From Lysobacter sp. TY2-98 (GTDB lineage: Bacteria > Pseudomonadota > Gammaproteobacteria > Xanthomonadales > Xanthomonadaceae): a stretch of DNA of 64,000 nt. The DNA lies in assembly GCF_003367355.1 (NCBI RefSeq), contig NZ_CP031413.1, positions 2,398,921 to 2,462,920 of the forward strand, read 5' to 3'. The position numbers and the translations under genes were made by a program. This document shows positions 54,177 through 63,583 of this stretch, one piece after another; within the stretch, counting starts at the first letter, position 1, and every line of letters begins with the position of its first letter. The notes under the pieces are model-generated. The model had not been told where the DNA came from. It saw only the letters and a list, made by a program, of their open reading frames with translations, and did not search any database.

Positions 54177-57100
54177 TCAGAACTTCTGGTTGTACGAGAG
54201 ATAGAAGAAGCGGCCCGGTACCTCGTACTGCGGATCGAAGCTGTTGGCGAACGTGGTGAATGCCAACGGCGGTTCCTTGTCGAAGGCGTTGTTGACGCCC
54301 ACCGTGACCTTCGCGTCCCACGGCGCCTTCCAGTACACCGACACGTCGTGATAGGTCGTACCGCCGATGTGGTTCTTCGACCCGGGCTGCACGACGCCAT
54401 TGGCATCGACGGTGGCGTCGTTGCAGAGCTGACCGAAGCCGTAATCGTTGTAGTAGAAGGGGCAGTTCTCTTCCTGGCGCGAGAAGTACCGGGTGAACCA
54501 GGTGGCGCCGAAATCGCCCATCTCCCAGCGCGCCATGAGGTTGCTGCGGATCCGCCAGTTGTTGCTGCGGTCGAAGTACTCGCCGACGATGCTGCCGCCG
54601 TCGCCCGGATCGATCACCCCGTTGTTGTTGTTGTCACTCTCGAACAGCGAGGTGTAGGTCGTGTCCCACGCGAACGAGAGCCGCCCCCAGCCCATGTCCG
54701 GCAGGCGGTAATTCACGGTCATGTCCCAGCCTTCGACGTTGGATGCACCGACGTTGAGGCCACTGGACAGCAGCGTGTCGATCGAGCCCGCGGGCGAGCG
54801 CGAGTAGAGGCCGCAGAACGGTTGTGCACCCTCGACGATGCACTGGTCGAGGATGAACTGACCCGAGAACTGGGTGATGGCGTTGCGCAGTTCGATGCGC
54901 CACCAGTCCAGCGACACATCGAACGCGCCCGGAATGAACTTCGGACTCCAGACGACACCGAGCGTCTTGGTCGTCGACGTCTCCGGCCCGAGATCCGGAT
55001 TGCCGCCGACACTGATGCGGATCTGCGCATTGCCCTGGTCGTAGCCACCGACCGGCACGCCCTGCGCATGGCAGCGCGCCTTCTGTTCCGGCGTGAGGCT
55101 GTTGTAGGCACCGCTGAACGTCGTCGAGCACGGGTCCGCGATGGTGGGGAACGAGTCGGTCACGCCCTGGTACAGCTCGAGGATGGACGGTGCGCGGAAG
55201 CCTTGCGCCCAGTTGCCTCGGACCATCAGCTCATCGATCGGACGCCACTTGAAGCCGAACGCCGAGTTCACGGTGCGGCCGAAGTTGGAGTAGTCCGACA
55301 CGCGCGAGGACAGGTCGAATTCCAGTTGCTTGGCGCCGGGGATGTCCTTCAGCAGCGGCACGGAGACTTCAAGGTAGGCCTCGCGCACGGCGTAGCCGCC
55401 GGCGGTGGGTGCGCTGGCGTTGCCGGTCGTATTGCCGGACGCGATGAGTGCATCGGGCTGGCTGAAGCCGCTTTCGGTGCGGCGCTCGAGGCCCGCCGCG
55501 AACGCGAGCATGCCGCCCGGCAGCTCGGCGATTTCGCCGGTGATGTTGGCGTAGTAGTCCTTCATCTTGTACGACAGCTCGTCGTGCGCGACGAACGACG
55601 AATACGACAGCATGTCCGGCGTCACCGTGCCGACACCGCCGAGCAGATTCAGCGGAACGCAACCGGGAATGACGGTGGCGAGGTTGCCCGGCGTGCTCAC
55701 GCAGACCGGCGTGCCGGTCGCATTGAGCATCGACGGGCCGAGGGCGTTGCGCAGGGCGAGGACGTTGAACAGCCCGTAGGTCGTGTCGTTTTCGTCGTTG
55801 CGGGCATAGACCATGCCCGCATCCCAGGTGAAGTAACGGTTCCAGCGCTCGAACGAGCCTTCGAGGCCACCGTTGAAGCCGAAGGTGTCGACGTTTTCGT
55901 TGAACGATCGGCCGCCGGTCTCGACGAGCCGGCGCTGCACACGCGTGACGTCCTGGCCGAACGGGTTGTAGAGGTTGTACTGGCTGATGAAGACACTCTG
56001 CGACTGCACGCCAGCGCCCGGGCCGAAGCCCAGCACGATCGGCATCGCGGCAAGCAGCTGCTCCGAACGACGATTGTTGTACGTCGCGGTGATGAATGCG
56101 CTGACGCTGTCCGTCAGGTTGACCGAGGCGCGCCCGAAGATCGACTTGCGCTCCTGTGGCGTGAGCAGATAGTTGTCCGGCGCGAAGTTGTAGAGGTCGG
56201 AGGCACCGCGAACGCGGAACGGCGAAGCCGCGTCATTACGCGTGACGGTGCCCTGCACGCAGCGCGTGCCGGCAAACTGCGGCGGCAGCTGGTTACCTGC
56301 AGCGGCGATGGCCGGCACGCCCGTGTTGGTCGTGGTGGTCGAACCGTCCGGGTTGAGGAAAAGCGGGGCGCCCGACGCGTTCTGCCGCTGGCAACCGGTG
56401 GCGCCGAAGCCGAAGCGTCCATTCGGCGTCGTGGACGAGCCGAATGCCAGACCCGTGTGATACGTCGGCTCCGCCGAAACTTCCCGGTCCCCGGCGTGGA
56501 CCGGCTCTTCCTTGACGTAGCCGGCGCCGAACATGGCGCTGAAGCGGTCGTCGGAGGTGCCGATGGTGAAGTCGTAGGACTGACGGAAGCCGTCGCCCTT
56601 GTCGAACATGCCGAGGTAGCCGTTGAGCTCGGCGCCCTGGTAGTCGGTGCGGAGGATGACGTTGACCACGCCCGCGATCGCGTCGGAGCCGTAGATCGAC
56701 GAGGCGCCGGCCTTCAGGACTTCGATGCGCTCGACCGCGGCGGTCGGGATCGTGTTGAGGTCGACCGCGCCGCCGAGGCCCGTGCCACCGACCCAGCGAC
56801 GACCGTTGACCAGCACGAGGGTGCGGTTGGAGCCGAGGTTACGCAGGCTGACGCGGGTTTCGCCATCGCCGCCGTTGTTCATCGTGGTGTTGAGGGTCGA
56901 ACCGTTGGCGGCGAGGTTCTGGATCACGTCGCCGACCGAGGTCAGGCCCTGGGCCTGGATCTCTTCTCGGTTGAGCGAAACGATCGGCTGGGAGGTCTCG
57001 GACTCGGCGCGACGGATGCGCGAACCGGTCACTTCGACGCGGCCCAGCTCCTGGGTCTTCTTGTCGCCCTCGGACGACGCTGGGGTGTCCTGCGCGAAGA

Positions 57101-57182
57101 CCGGCAGCGCGACCATCACGGTCGAGGCCAGCGCAAGGTGCAGGCCACGCGTCAGCGGGTGATGCGGAAGATGGAAAGTCAT
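54177..57182 (-). CDS. TonB-dependent outer-membrane receptor
   Basis: A 1001-residue protein with signal peptide (cut after VFAQ, about residue 30), an N-terminal plug (about residues 50-170; VEVTGSRIRR, GDVIQNLAANGS, VLVNGRRWVGG, YGSDAIAGVVNVI) and a 22-strand-type barrel ending in Phe (YNQKF). It imports a substrate across the outer membrane using TonB energy; the Xanthomonad carbohydrate/peptide class is likely but the ligand is unknown. One loop carries ESDNNNNGVIDPGDGG, resembling a calcium-binding loop. GGAG 5 nt before ATG 57182. Confidence 0.92.
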   Translation of the reverse strand: MTFHLPHHPLTRGLHLALASTVMVALPVFAQDTPASSEGDKKTQELGRVEVTGSRIRRAESETSQPIVSLNREEIQAQGLTSVGDVIQNLAANGSTLNTTMNNGGDGETRVSLRNLGSNRTLVLVNGRRWVGGTGLGGAVDLNTIPTAAVERIEVLKAGASSIYGSDAIAGVVNVILRTDYQGAELNGYLGMFDKGDGFRQSYDFTIGTSDDRFSAMFGAGYVKEEPVHAGDREVSAEPTYHTGLAFGSSTTPNGRFGFGATGCQRQNASGAPLFLNPDGSTTTTNTGVPAIAAAGNQLPPQFAGTRCVQGTVTRNDAASPFRVRGASDLYNFAPDNYLLTPQERKSIFGRASVNLTDSVSAFITATYNNRRSEQLLAAMPIVLGFGPGAGVQSQSVFISQYNLYNPFGQDVTRVQRRLVETGGRSFNENVDTFGFNGGLEGSFERWNRYFTWDAGMVYARNDENDTTYGLFNVLALRNALGPSMLNATGTPVCVSTPGNLATVIPGCVPLNLLGGVGTVTPDMLSYSSFVAHDELSYKMKDYYANITGEIAELPGGMLAFAAGLERRTESGFSQPDALIASGNTTGNASAPTAGGYAVREAYLEVSVPLLKDIPGAKQLEFDLSSRVSDYSNFGRTVNSAFGFKWRPIDELMVRGNWAQGFRAPSILELYQGVTDSFPTIADPCSTTFSGAYNSLTPEQKARCHAQGVPVGGYDQGNAQIRISVGGNPDLGPETSTTKTLGVVWSPKFIPGAFDVSLDWWRIELRNAITQFSGQFILDQCIVEGAQPFCGLYSRSPAGSIDTLLSSGLNVGASNVEGWDMTVNYRLPDMGWGRLSFAWDTTYTSLFESDNNNNGVIDPGDGGSIVGEYFDRSNNWRIRSNLMARWEMGDFGATWFTRYFSRQEENCPFYYNDYGFGQLCNDATVDANGVVQPGSKNHIGGTTYHDVSVYWKAPWDAKVTVGVNNAFDKEPPLAFTTFANSFDPQYEVPGRFFYLSYNQKF

Positions 57183-57413
57183 GGAAGCTCCATTCGAATA
57201 GCCCGCCGGACGGCTGGGTCAATGGAACTTACAAATCGTTAACGGCCGACCATTGCCGGATCGTGCGGTTCCGATGTGCGGGAAGCAGGATTTCGCACAC
57301 GAGCGGTCCATCGCCGCTCATCCGCGAGGTGGACCGTTCGATGGTGCTATGAAGTGGTCTGCGGAGGCGGCTGCAGTTGACCTAGCGTCGACGCGACATC
57401 AACGGAGCCCCGC

Positions 57414-58187
57414 ATGTCTCGACGCTGGATCGCCATTGCCGTCATGGCCACATGCGCGTTGTCATCGGCGAGCGCAGTGGCGGCCTGTTCCGCCACGAGC
57501 GGCACGACGCGCGTACCGATCGTCGAGCTCTATACCGCGGAAGGCTGCGACCAGTGCCCGCCGGCGGATCGCTGGCTCGGCGCGCTGGCGGCCTCGGAGG
57601 ATGTCAATGCGATGGCTTTCCACGTCGACTACTGGAACGACGCGGGCTGGGTCGATCCTTTTTCCGACGCGGCATACACGCGTCGACAGGAGTATCGGGT
57701 TCGCCTGGCCGGCACGAGCACGTTGTTCACGCCGCAGGTGATGGTGGGCCGTCGCCATGCGGTCGACTGGAAGAGCGACCCGGCATTCCGGCGGGCCGTA
57801 GCCGATGCGCGAGAAGGTGCGCCGGCCGTCAGGCTTGGCCTCTCGGGCCAGGTCGACGCCGCGACGGGCACCGCCCGGCTGAAACTCGACGCCACGCCCG
57901 CCGCGCGCATCACGGAGCCCGCGATGCTGTGGATCGCCGTGTATCGCGATGCCGTTGAGCACCGCGTCACGGGCGGCGAAAATCGCGGCCTCACGTTGCA
58001 TCACAGCCACGTCGTCCAGCAACTCGCCGGGCCGTGGAAACTCGATGCGAACGGTGCACACGGCAGTGTCGTCGTGCCATTGCGCGGCGTGGGTTCCGCC
58101 TCGTTGACGGCCGTGCTGTTCGCCGAAAGCGGACGCGACGGCACGACACTGCAGAGCGTTGCGCTACCGCTGGCGCGTTGCCAGTAG
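57414..58187 (+). CDS. DUF1223 secreted thioredoxin-like protein
   Basis: A 257-residue protein with signal peptide (cut after AVA, about residue 23). The DUF1223 start VELYTAEGCDQCPPADRWL carries a C-x-x-C pair, and FHVDYWNDAGWVDPF follows as in the family. Periplasmic thiol chemistry is suggested by the fold, not shown. Divergent from the TonB receptor gene across 231 bp. Confidence 0.9.
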   Translation: MSRRWIAIAVMATCALSSASAVAACSATSGTTRVPIVELYTAEGCDQCPPADRWLGALAASEDVNAMAFHVDYWNDAGWVDPFSDAAYTRRQEYRVRLAGTSTLFTPQVMVGRRHAVDWKSDPAFRRAVADAREGAPAVRLGLSGQVDAATGTARLKLDATPAARITEPAMLWIAVYRDAVEHRVTGGENRGLTLHHSHVVQQLAGPWKLDANGAHGSVVVPLRGVGSASLTAVLFAESGRDGTTLQSVALPLARCQ

Positions 58188-58665
58188 GCGACGCGCGGTC
58201 ACCGGATCGCGCACGCGGCGCTGGTGACGAGCAGTGCAAGCAGGATCGCGACGCGCTGGAAACGCGCTCGCATGCGGGACAGCTGGCGACGGGTGAGATG
58301 CCGCGACGGGCCGCCGTCGGCGCGGCGTGCGGCGATGTATCGAGGGCTCATGGCGCCAGTAAACCGGTCGACTGTCGCTTGCGGATGAAGACGCGTCACG
58401 GTTTTCGACGGCGCGTCGACGGCGGTCGCGACCGCACGTCGGAGCGTCGCCGGCTGCTCGTGTCCGACCGTGCCGCGTGATTGCACGGTCGAGCCGCAAT
58501 GCAGCCCTACAACGCGCGATGGCGCGCGCGCCGGACCGCGAGCGCCGCTTGCGTGACGTCAGTGACCATGACTGACGACCTGGTGCGCGATTTCGTTGCA
58601 ACTTTTCGCGCGCGGCAGGCATCGGAATAGATGTGCCGCCCCGGCACGCGTCCCGTCTCCCCGCC
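58188..58665. other. Stretch without a convincing gene
   Basis: A 478-bp region between the DUF1223 gene and the small membrane ORF at 58666. A 50-codon minus-strand frame (58199-58351) ending LLALLVTSAACAIR is membrane-like but has no start signal. Nothing else recognisable. Confidence 0.4.
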
Positions 58666-58893
58666 ATGTCCGCCTTCATGCTGTTCGGCACCGTGCTGAC
58701 GATCGCGTTGGTGCTTGCCCTTTCGTTCCTGGTCGGCGATGCGCTGCATCGCGAACACGTCGAAGACGACGAACGCATGCGCCGCCGCGCGCGCGTGTTC
58801 CGTCTGCCCACCATCATCAGCCGCACCTATGTCGGCATCGACCGTCGCCGCGTGCCGCGCGCCGCGAATGACGACGTGCGCCACGCCGCCTGA
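58666..58893 (+). CDS. Small membrane protein of unknown function
   Basis: A 75-residue protein (ATG 58666) with one hydrophobic helix (FMLFGTVLTIALVLALSFLV) followed by a basic Arg/His-rich tail. No ribosome-binding site is evident. Moderate support from composition and position before the DUF488 gene. Confidence 0.45.
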   Translation: MSAFMLFGTVLTIALVLALSFLVGDALHREHVEDDERMRRRARVFRLPTIISRTYVGIDRRRVPRAANDDVRHAA

Positions 58894-58957
58894 GTCCCGC
58901 CCGCTGGCGCTCCGGAGCGCGACGCGCGAGCATCGCGCGACCGTTCCGGAGCGCCCC

Positions 58958-59356
58958 ATGGCCATTCGCATCGTCCGTCTCGGCTCGCCGCGTCATCCCG
59001 GCGAGGGCACGCGCCTCGGCACCGTGCGGCGCCCGCCCCGCGGCGTGCGCAAGGACGAGTTCGCCACGCGCGATTTCTACGACGTCTGGCTGCCGACGCT
59101 CGCGCCGCAACCCGAGACGGTCGCCGCCGCACTTTCGGCGACCACGCCACGCGAGCTCGCAGCGTTCGTGAAGCGCTATCGCAGCGAGATGGGCAAGGGC
59201 GAGGCACGCCACGTGCTCGACACGCTCGCCGCGCTGTCGCATACGACCGACTTTTCGGTCGGCTGCTATTGCGCGGATCCCGCACGCTGCCACCGCTCGA
59301 TCCTGCGCGACCTGCTGGCCGAACGGGGCGCCGCGATCGTCGACGAGCCGCTGTAA
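58958..59356 (+). CDS. DUF488 family protein
   Basis: A 132-residue protein of the small DUF488 family: IRIVRLGSPR at the start, EFATRDFYDVWLPTLAP in the middle and VGCYCADPARCHRSILRDLL at the end, with the family's conserved cysteines. Function unknown. Confidence 0.88.
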   Translation: MAIRIVRLGSPRHPGEGTRLGTVRRPPRGVRKDEFATRDFYDVWLPTLAPQPETVAAALSATTPRELAAFVKRYRSEMGKGEARHVLDTLAALSHTTDFSVGCYCADPARCHRSILRDLLAERGAAIVDEPL

Positions 59357-59413
59357 CCCGCATCGCCACGGCCGCGGGCATACTCCGGCCTTCCTTGGGG
59401 AAGGACCGCCGCG

Positions 59414-60643
59414 ATGCCGCATGCGATGAGCACCACCGAAGTCTTCCTGATCGCGATGGCGATCATCTTCGCCGTGCCGTACATCATCTGGCGGCTCGGG
59501 CGCACGGACTACTTCGCGCCGCTGGTGGTCGTGCAGATCATCATGGGCATCGTGCTCGGCCCGGGCGTGCTGGGTAAGGCGTATCCGGACTACTACGCAC
59601 TGGTGTTCGCGCCCGATGTCGTGAAGTCGCTCAACGGCCTCGCGTGGTGGGCGGTGATGCTGTTCGTGATGATCGCCGGCATCGAACTCGACCTGCGCAA
59701 GGCGTGGGAGAAGCGACGCGAGAGCACGATCACCGCGGGCCTCGCGCTGACGGTGCCGATGCTGTTCGGCTCGGTGGTGGCGATCGGCATGCTCGGCCTG
59801 CCCGGCTGGATCGGCGAGAAGGGCCTGCCGTGGCAGTTCGTCATCGGCGTCGGCATGGCCTGCGCGGTGACCGCGCTGCCGATCCTGATCCTGCTGATGG
59901 AGAAGCTCGAGATCCTGCGCGCGCCGATCGGCCAGCGCATCCTGCGCTACGCGAGCCTGGACGACGTCGCGATCTGGGGCGTACTCGCCGTCGTGCTGAT
60001 GGACTGGCAGCGCATCGGCCGCCAGGCCGCGTTCCTCGCGGTGTTCGCCGTCGCCTGCGCGCTGTATCGCCGGCTGATGCCGAAGCTGCCGGCGCGCGAT
60101 CGCTGGTTCGTCGCGCTGATCTGGCTCGCGCTGTGCGCGTTCGGCGCCGACTGGTCGGGGCTGCACTTCATGGTCGGCGCGTTCCTCGCCGGCGTAGTGA
60201 TGGACGCCGAATGGTTCGAGCAGAAGCAGATGGACCAGCTACGCCACCACGTGCTGATGGTGATGATGCCGGTGTTCTTCCTGAGCACGGGCCTCAAGAC
60301 GGCGTGGTCGGTCGGCGGCGCGACGGTGTTCCTCGCCGCGGGCGCGCTGCTGGTCGCGTCGGTGACGGGCAAGCTCGCGGGCGTGCACATCGCGGGCCGC
60401 ATCCTCGGCTGGAAGCGCGGCGAGGCTTCGATGATCGGCTGGCTGCTGCAGACCAAGGCGCTGATCATGATCATCTTCGTCAACGTGCTGCTCGACAAAC
60501 AGCTCATCACCGCGGCGACGTTCACCGCACTGCTGCTGATGGCGATCGGCAGCACGATGCTGACGGTGCCGGTGGTCGCGCCCAAGCTGCGCCGTCTCGC
60601 CAGCGCCGCCGACACGCGCGGGGAACTCGCCCCCACCACCTGA
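59414..60643 (+). CDS. CPA2-family cation:proton antiporter
   Basis: A 409-residue protein with about 12 hydrophobic helices, the family's GIVLGPGVLG and LFVMIAGIELDLR near residues 50-95 and ALPILILLMEKL near 155. It likely exchanges Na+ or K+ for protons. No C-terminal TrkA-N/RCK domain follows, unlike KefB/KefC. AAGGA 9 nt upstream. Confidence 0.85.
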   Translation: MPHAMSTTEVFLIAMAIIFAVPYIIWRLGRTDYFAPLVVVQIIMGIVLGPGVLGKAYPDYYALVFAPDVVKSLNGLAWWAVMLFVMIAGIELDLRKAWEKRRESTITAGLALTVPMLFGSVVAIGMLGLPGWIGEKGLPWQFVIGVGMACAVTALPILILLMEKLEILRAPIGQRILRYASLDDVAIWGVLAVVLMDWQRIGRQAAFLAVFAVACALYRRLMPKLPARDRWFVALIWLALCAFGADWSGLHFMVGAFLAGVVMDAEWFEQKQMDQLRHHVLMVMMPVFFLSTGLKTAWSVGGATVFLAAGALLVASVTGKLAGVHIAGRILGWKRGEASMIGWLLQTKALIMIIFVNVLLDKQLITAATFTALLLMAIGSTMLTVPVVAPKLRRLASAADTRGELAPTT

Positions 60644-60727
60644 GGCATGAGCTCAGAACGCGCGCGCGGTTGAAATCCGCGCGCGGGGCTGCGATACCGG
60701 CGGACGACTTTTTCCGAGCGACCGTCC

Positions 60728-61978
60728 ATGGGTTACGTGCGTTGCGTCCGCGGCATGGCGTCCGGCGTCGAATATTCCGCCGACCTGCCGATGAACCTCG
60801 ATCCCGTCGACGGCCGACCGGTCGAGATGGTGCTCGACCTCGAGCGCCTCGCGGCCGAGGAACCGGACGCGTCGTGGTATCGACCGCAGCGTCGCGACAT
60901 GTGGCGCTTCGGCGCATTGATGGCGCTAGATGCGAGCGATCCGCGCGACGCAACGCATCTCGTCCCGCTCGGCGAAGGCGCGACGCCGCTGCTCGACTAC
61001 TCGACGCATCCGGTCGCAGCGAAGGCGGCCCTGCGGCTGCAGCTCAAGGACGAAGGCAAGGCGCATCCGGGTTTCGGCGCGAATCCGACGCAAAGCTTCA
61101 AGGACCGCGGGATGGCGATGGTCGCCGCGCAGGCACGCCGCCTCGGACTGACGAAGCTTGCGGTGCCGACACAGGGCAATGCCGGCGATTCGCTGGTGCG
61201 CTATGCGCTTGCAGGTGGACTGTCGGTGGTCGTCGCGATGCCGGAGGACACGCCGATGCCGATCCTCGGCAGCGTCGCCGCGGCGGCGAAGCGGTGGCCG
61301 GATAGCGTGATGCTGGAACTCGTCGGCCCGACCATCCGCGAAGCCGGCGCGTTCCTCAAAGCGCACTACATCCCGCAGGGCTGGTTCTCGGTCGCGACGT
61401 TCCAGGAACCGGGCTGGCGCATCGAAGGCAAGAAGTCGCTCGGCCTCGAACTCGCCGAACCCGCGCCGGGCGAGACGCGCTGGTCGCTGCCCGACGCGGT
61501 GATCTATCCCACCGGCGGCGGCACCGGCATGCTGGGCATGTGGAAGGCCTGGGACGAACTCGAAGCACTCGGCCTGATCGATTCCCGCCGTCCGCGCATG
61601 CTCTGCGTGCAGAGCAGCGTCACTGCGCCGCTGGTGCGCGCTTTCGACACGGGCGCCGACGACACCACGGTCGTCGATGCGGGCCACACGCTCGCGACGG
61701 GCCTCAACGTGCCTGGAGGCGTCGGACATTTCCGCGTGTTGCAGATCATTCGCGCCAGCGGTGGTGCCGCCATCGCCGTCGACGAAGCGGACATCGCGAA
61801 CGAACTCGCGTCGACCTGGCGTCGCACGCATGACTGGGTTTCGCCCGAAGGCGCAGCCTGCCTCGCCGCGCTGCCGCAATTGCTCGATCGCGGCCTGTTG
61901 CGTGCCGGCGAGCGTGTGGTCGCGGTCAATACGGGCTCCAGCGAAAAGTACCTGCCCGCGCTGCGCCACCTGCTCTGA
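60728..61978 (+). CDS. Threonine-synthase-like PLP enzyme
   Basis: A 416-residue fold-type II PLP enzyme. The PLP lysine is in TQSFKDRGMAM (Lys near residue 125), the phosphate-binding loop is PTGGGTG near residue 260, and the ammonia-lyase/threonine synthase pattern is LVPLGEGATPLLDY. It may be a threonine synthase-type enzyme or a paralogue of unknown substrate. The N-terminus (MGYVRCVRGMASG) may be the remnant of the Cys-rich zinc motif of some homologues; a later ATG is at 60755. Confidence 0.82.
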   Translation: MGYVRCVRGMASGVEYSADLPMNLDPVDGRPVEMVLDLERLAAEEPDASWYRPQRRDMWRFGALMALDASDPRDATHLVPLGEGATPLLDYSTHPVAAKAALRLQLKDEGKAHPGFGANPTQSFKDRGMAMVAAQARRLGLTKLAVPTQGNAGDSLVRYALAGGLSVVVAMPEDTPMPILGSVAAAAKRWPDSVMLELVGPTIREAGAFLKAHYIPQGWFSVATFQEPGWRIEGKKSLGLELAEPAPGETRWSLPDAVIYPTGGGTGMLGMWKAWDELEALGLIDSRRPRMLCVQSSVTAPLVRAFDTGADDTTVVDAGHTLATGLNVPGGVGHFRVLQIIRASGGAAIAVDEADIANELASTWRRTHDWVSPEGAACLAALPQLLDRGLLRAGERVVAVNTGSSEKYLPALRHLL

Positions 61979-61990
61979 CGCCGGCGCGTC

Positions 61991-62140
61991 ATGAATACTG
62001 GTCAGGCTGATGGCATGACCTGGACCCACCGGATCGTCGCGTTCATCTGGGGCATGGCGGTCGCATGGAACGCCATGCTCATCGCCATGACATGGGGTGC
62101 GTGCGCGATAGCGCGACGTTGCCGCAGTCTCCGTGGCTAG
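61991..62140 (+). CDS. Small membrane protein, possibly the 5' half of a split gene
   Basis: A 49-residue ORF with one hydrophobic helix (RIVAFIWGMAVAWNAMLIAM) ending at TAG 62138-62140. It overlaps the next ORF (62092-62466, another frame), whose own start lies within this one. Either two overlapping genes or one gene with a frameshift. Confidence 0.4.
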   Translation: MNTGQADGMTWTHRIVAFIWGMAVAWNAMLIAMTWGACAIARRCRSLRG

Positions 62141-62466
62141 TCGGCGGCGCGCTCGCGTTGTTCTGGGTCGCTGGCGTCGGTCTCGCGGCGTATGCGTCGA
62201 TGCAGGCCTGCACGCGCGTCCAGCTGTTCGACGACGGTGGCCTGCTGGTACGGCAGAACTTCCCGCTGCGCGCCATCGAGCACCGCTTCGCACCCCGCGA
62301 GCGCCCGCACGCGCATCTCGTCGAGAGTGTCGACAGCGACGGCGATGCCTACTTCCGCTGCGATCTCGCGCCGCGCGCGCCGTTTGCTTCGCCAGTCTGC
62401 GTCGTCGAAGGCCCGCGGAATCGATGCGAAGCCGCGTGCGCACGGCTCAACGCCGCACGGCGATGA
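62092..62466 (+). CDS. Small membrane protein of unknown function
   Basis: About 124 residues (ATG 62092 or GTG 62101), with one membrane segment (LVGGALALFWVAGVGLAAYA) and a soluble region with LVESVDSDGDAYFRCDLAP. It shares bases with the upstream ORF. Family not recognised. Confidence 0.55.
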   Translation: MGCVRDSATLPQSPWLVGGALALFWVAGVGLAAYASMQACTRVQLFDDGGLLVRQNFPLRAIEHRFAPRERPHAHLVESVDSDGDAYFRCDLAPRAPFASPVCVVEGPRNRCEAACARLNAARR

Positions 62467-62469
62467 GGA

Positions 62470-62796
62470 TCAGGCCGGACCGCCTTCGCGCAGCTCTTTC
62501 GCGTTCCACAACTGGAAGCGACGCTGCCCGCGTGCGGTGTCGACCAGGAATTCGACGATGCCATCAGGCATGTGCACGTAGACACCGCTGGCACGCGCCG
62601 TCGCGGCCTTGATCGCCTTGAAGAACGCGCGGTCGGCGAGCGGATCGATATGCGATACCGCAAGCACGCGGATCGCATGGACATGCTCGTCCACGGCCGC
62701 ATCGAATGCCTCGACATCGAGTCGCCGCGCGCCCAGGCGCGCGATCGACTCGGCGTGGTCGACGATGGCGTCGGCGATTTCGGAATAGGCGCTCAC
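62470..62796 (-). CDS. Protein of unknown function
   Basis: A 108-residue cytoplasmic-type protein with an alpha-helical first half (MSAYSEIADAIVDHAESIAR) and a beta-like end (VYVHMPDGIVEFLVDTARGQ, then RRFQLWNAKELREGG). Stop is 3 nt from the convergent gene's stop. Family not recognised. Confidence 0.6.
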   Translation of the reverse strand: MSAYSEIADAIVDHAESIARLGARRLDVEAFDAAVDEHVHAIRVLAVSHIDPLADRAFFKAIKAATARASGVYVHMPDGIVEFLVDTARGQRRFQLWNAKELREGGPA

Positions 62797-62859
62797 GCGG
62801 GACTCCGCAAAACGGGGGCGCAGTGTACGCAGGCGCTGTCGATAGCGCGGAAACGACGA

Positions 62860-62883
62860 CGGCCGGACCCGAGGGCCCGGCCG
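62860..62883 (-). terminator. Hairpin downstream of the glycine-zipper gene
   Basis: CGGCCGG-ACCCGAGGGC-CCGGCCG stem-loop about 20 nt after the gene's stop (minus). No T-run, so a weak terminator or mRNA-end structure. Confidence 0.45.
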
Positions 62884-62902
62884 TCGCCTGCTACGTCACG
62901 TC

Positions 62903-63211
62903 TTAGCGATCGCAGACGCGCACGACTTCCTTGTACACGCGATCCTGGTTGTGACGCTGGATCTTGTGGCCGGCCACGCCGCCGGCGACTGCGCCGCCGA
63001 CCGTTGCGAGATCCTTGCCGGTGCCGCCACCGACCTGATGGCCGAGCAGGCCACCCAGGGCGGCGCCGACCACGGTGCCAGTGACGCGATGCGGATCCTT
63101 CACCGGCTTCTTGTGGTAGACGACCTTGTCGTGGCACGCGGCCTGGGCCGCCGGAGCAACGACGGCGGTGGAGAGCAGCACGGCAACGAGAAGCGAACGG
63201 ACGTTCTTCAT
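62903..63211 (-). CDS. Glycine-zipper 2TM-domain envelope protein
   Basis: About 102 residues with signal peptide (cut after AQA) and a glycine-zipper region (TGTVVGAALGGLLGHQVGGG, then VGGAVAGGVAGHKI), as in SlyB/OmpA-associated 2TM proteins. ATG 63211, with GAGG upstream. Location: outer or inner membrane. Confidence 0.82.
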   Translation of the reverse strand: MKNVRSLLVAVLLSTAVVAPAAQAACHDKVVYHKKPVKDPHRVTGTVVGAALGGLLGHQVGGGTGKDLATVGGAVAGGVAGHKIQRHNQDRVYKEVVRVCDR

Positions 63212-63583
63212 GACGACCTCGGGGTTCGGGGATGGACCCACCCTAGTGCGCGCTTCCCGGCTGTTCGCTGACTGCGGGCCGTGCCGAGTCAGGCGGCGGT
63301 AATGGATGTCGCCGCCGCGCGAGCACCGTCACGTTCGCCTGCCGTCTCGACCTCATGCGCGCAACAATCGACGCGCAACCGAAGCCGCTGTTGCTCAGCG
63401 TCGTGGATTGCGCCTGCTTCCGGGCCGCTTGTAACGCACATGTCCGCCTTCGTCGCACTCGTGTAACCGCGCTCCACACCGCTGTCGACGCGCAGCCCGT
63501 GGCGACCGCCCATGATCTGCGCGAGGCATAGCCCGACGTTGCGCCGCGTGCGATGTGCGGAGTGGATGCGACGGGCTGCATCG
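63212..63583. other. Stretch without a convincing gene
   Basis: A 372-bp region. Overlapping frames on both strands are open by composition only and none has a good start signal or recognisable product. The promoter of the glycine-zipper gene probably lies at its left end. Confidence 0.45.

Noticed and set aside
54348..57242. 964-codon open frame antisense to the TonB receptor
   Set aside because: Shadow of the receptor gene; long only because of GC-rich codon bias.
63212..63583. Gene candidates in overlapping frames near the right edge
   Set aside because: Frames on both strands are open by composition alone; none has a credible start, domain or conserved-looking sequence.
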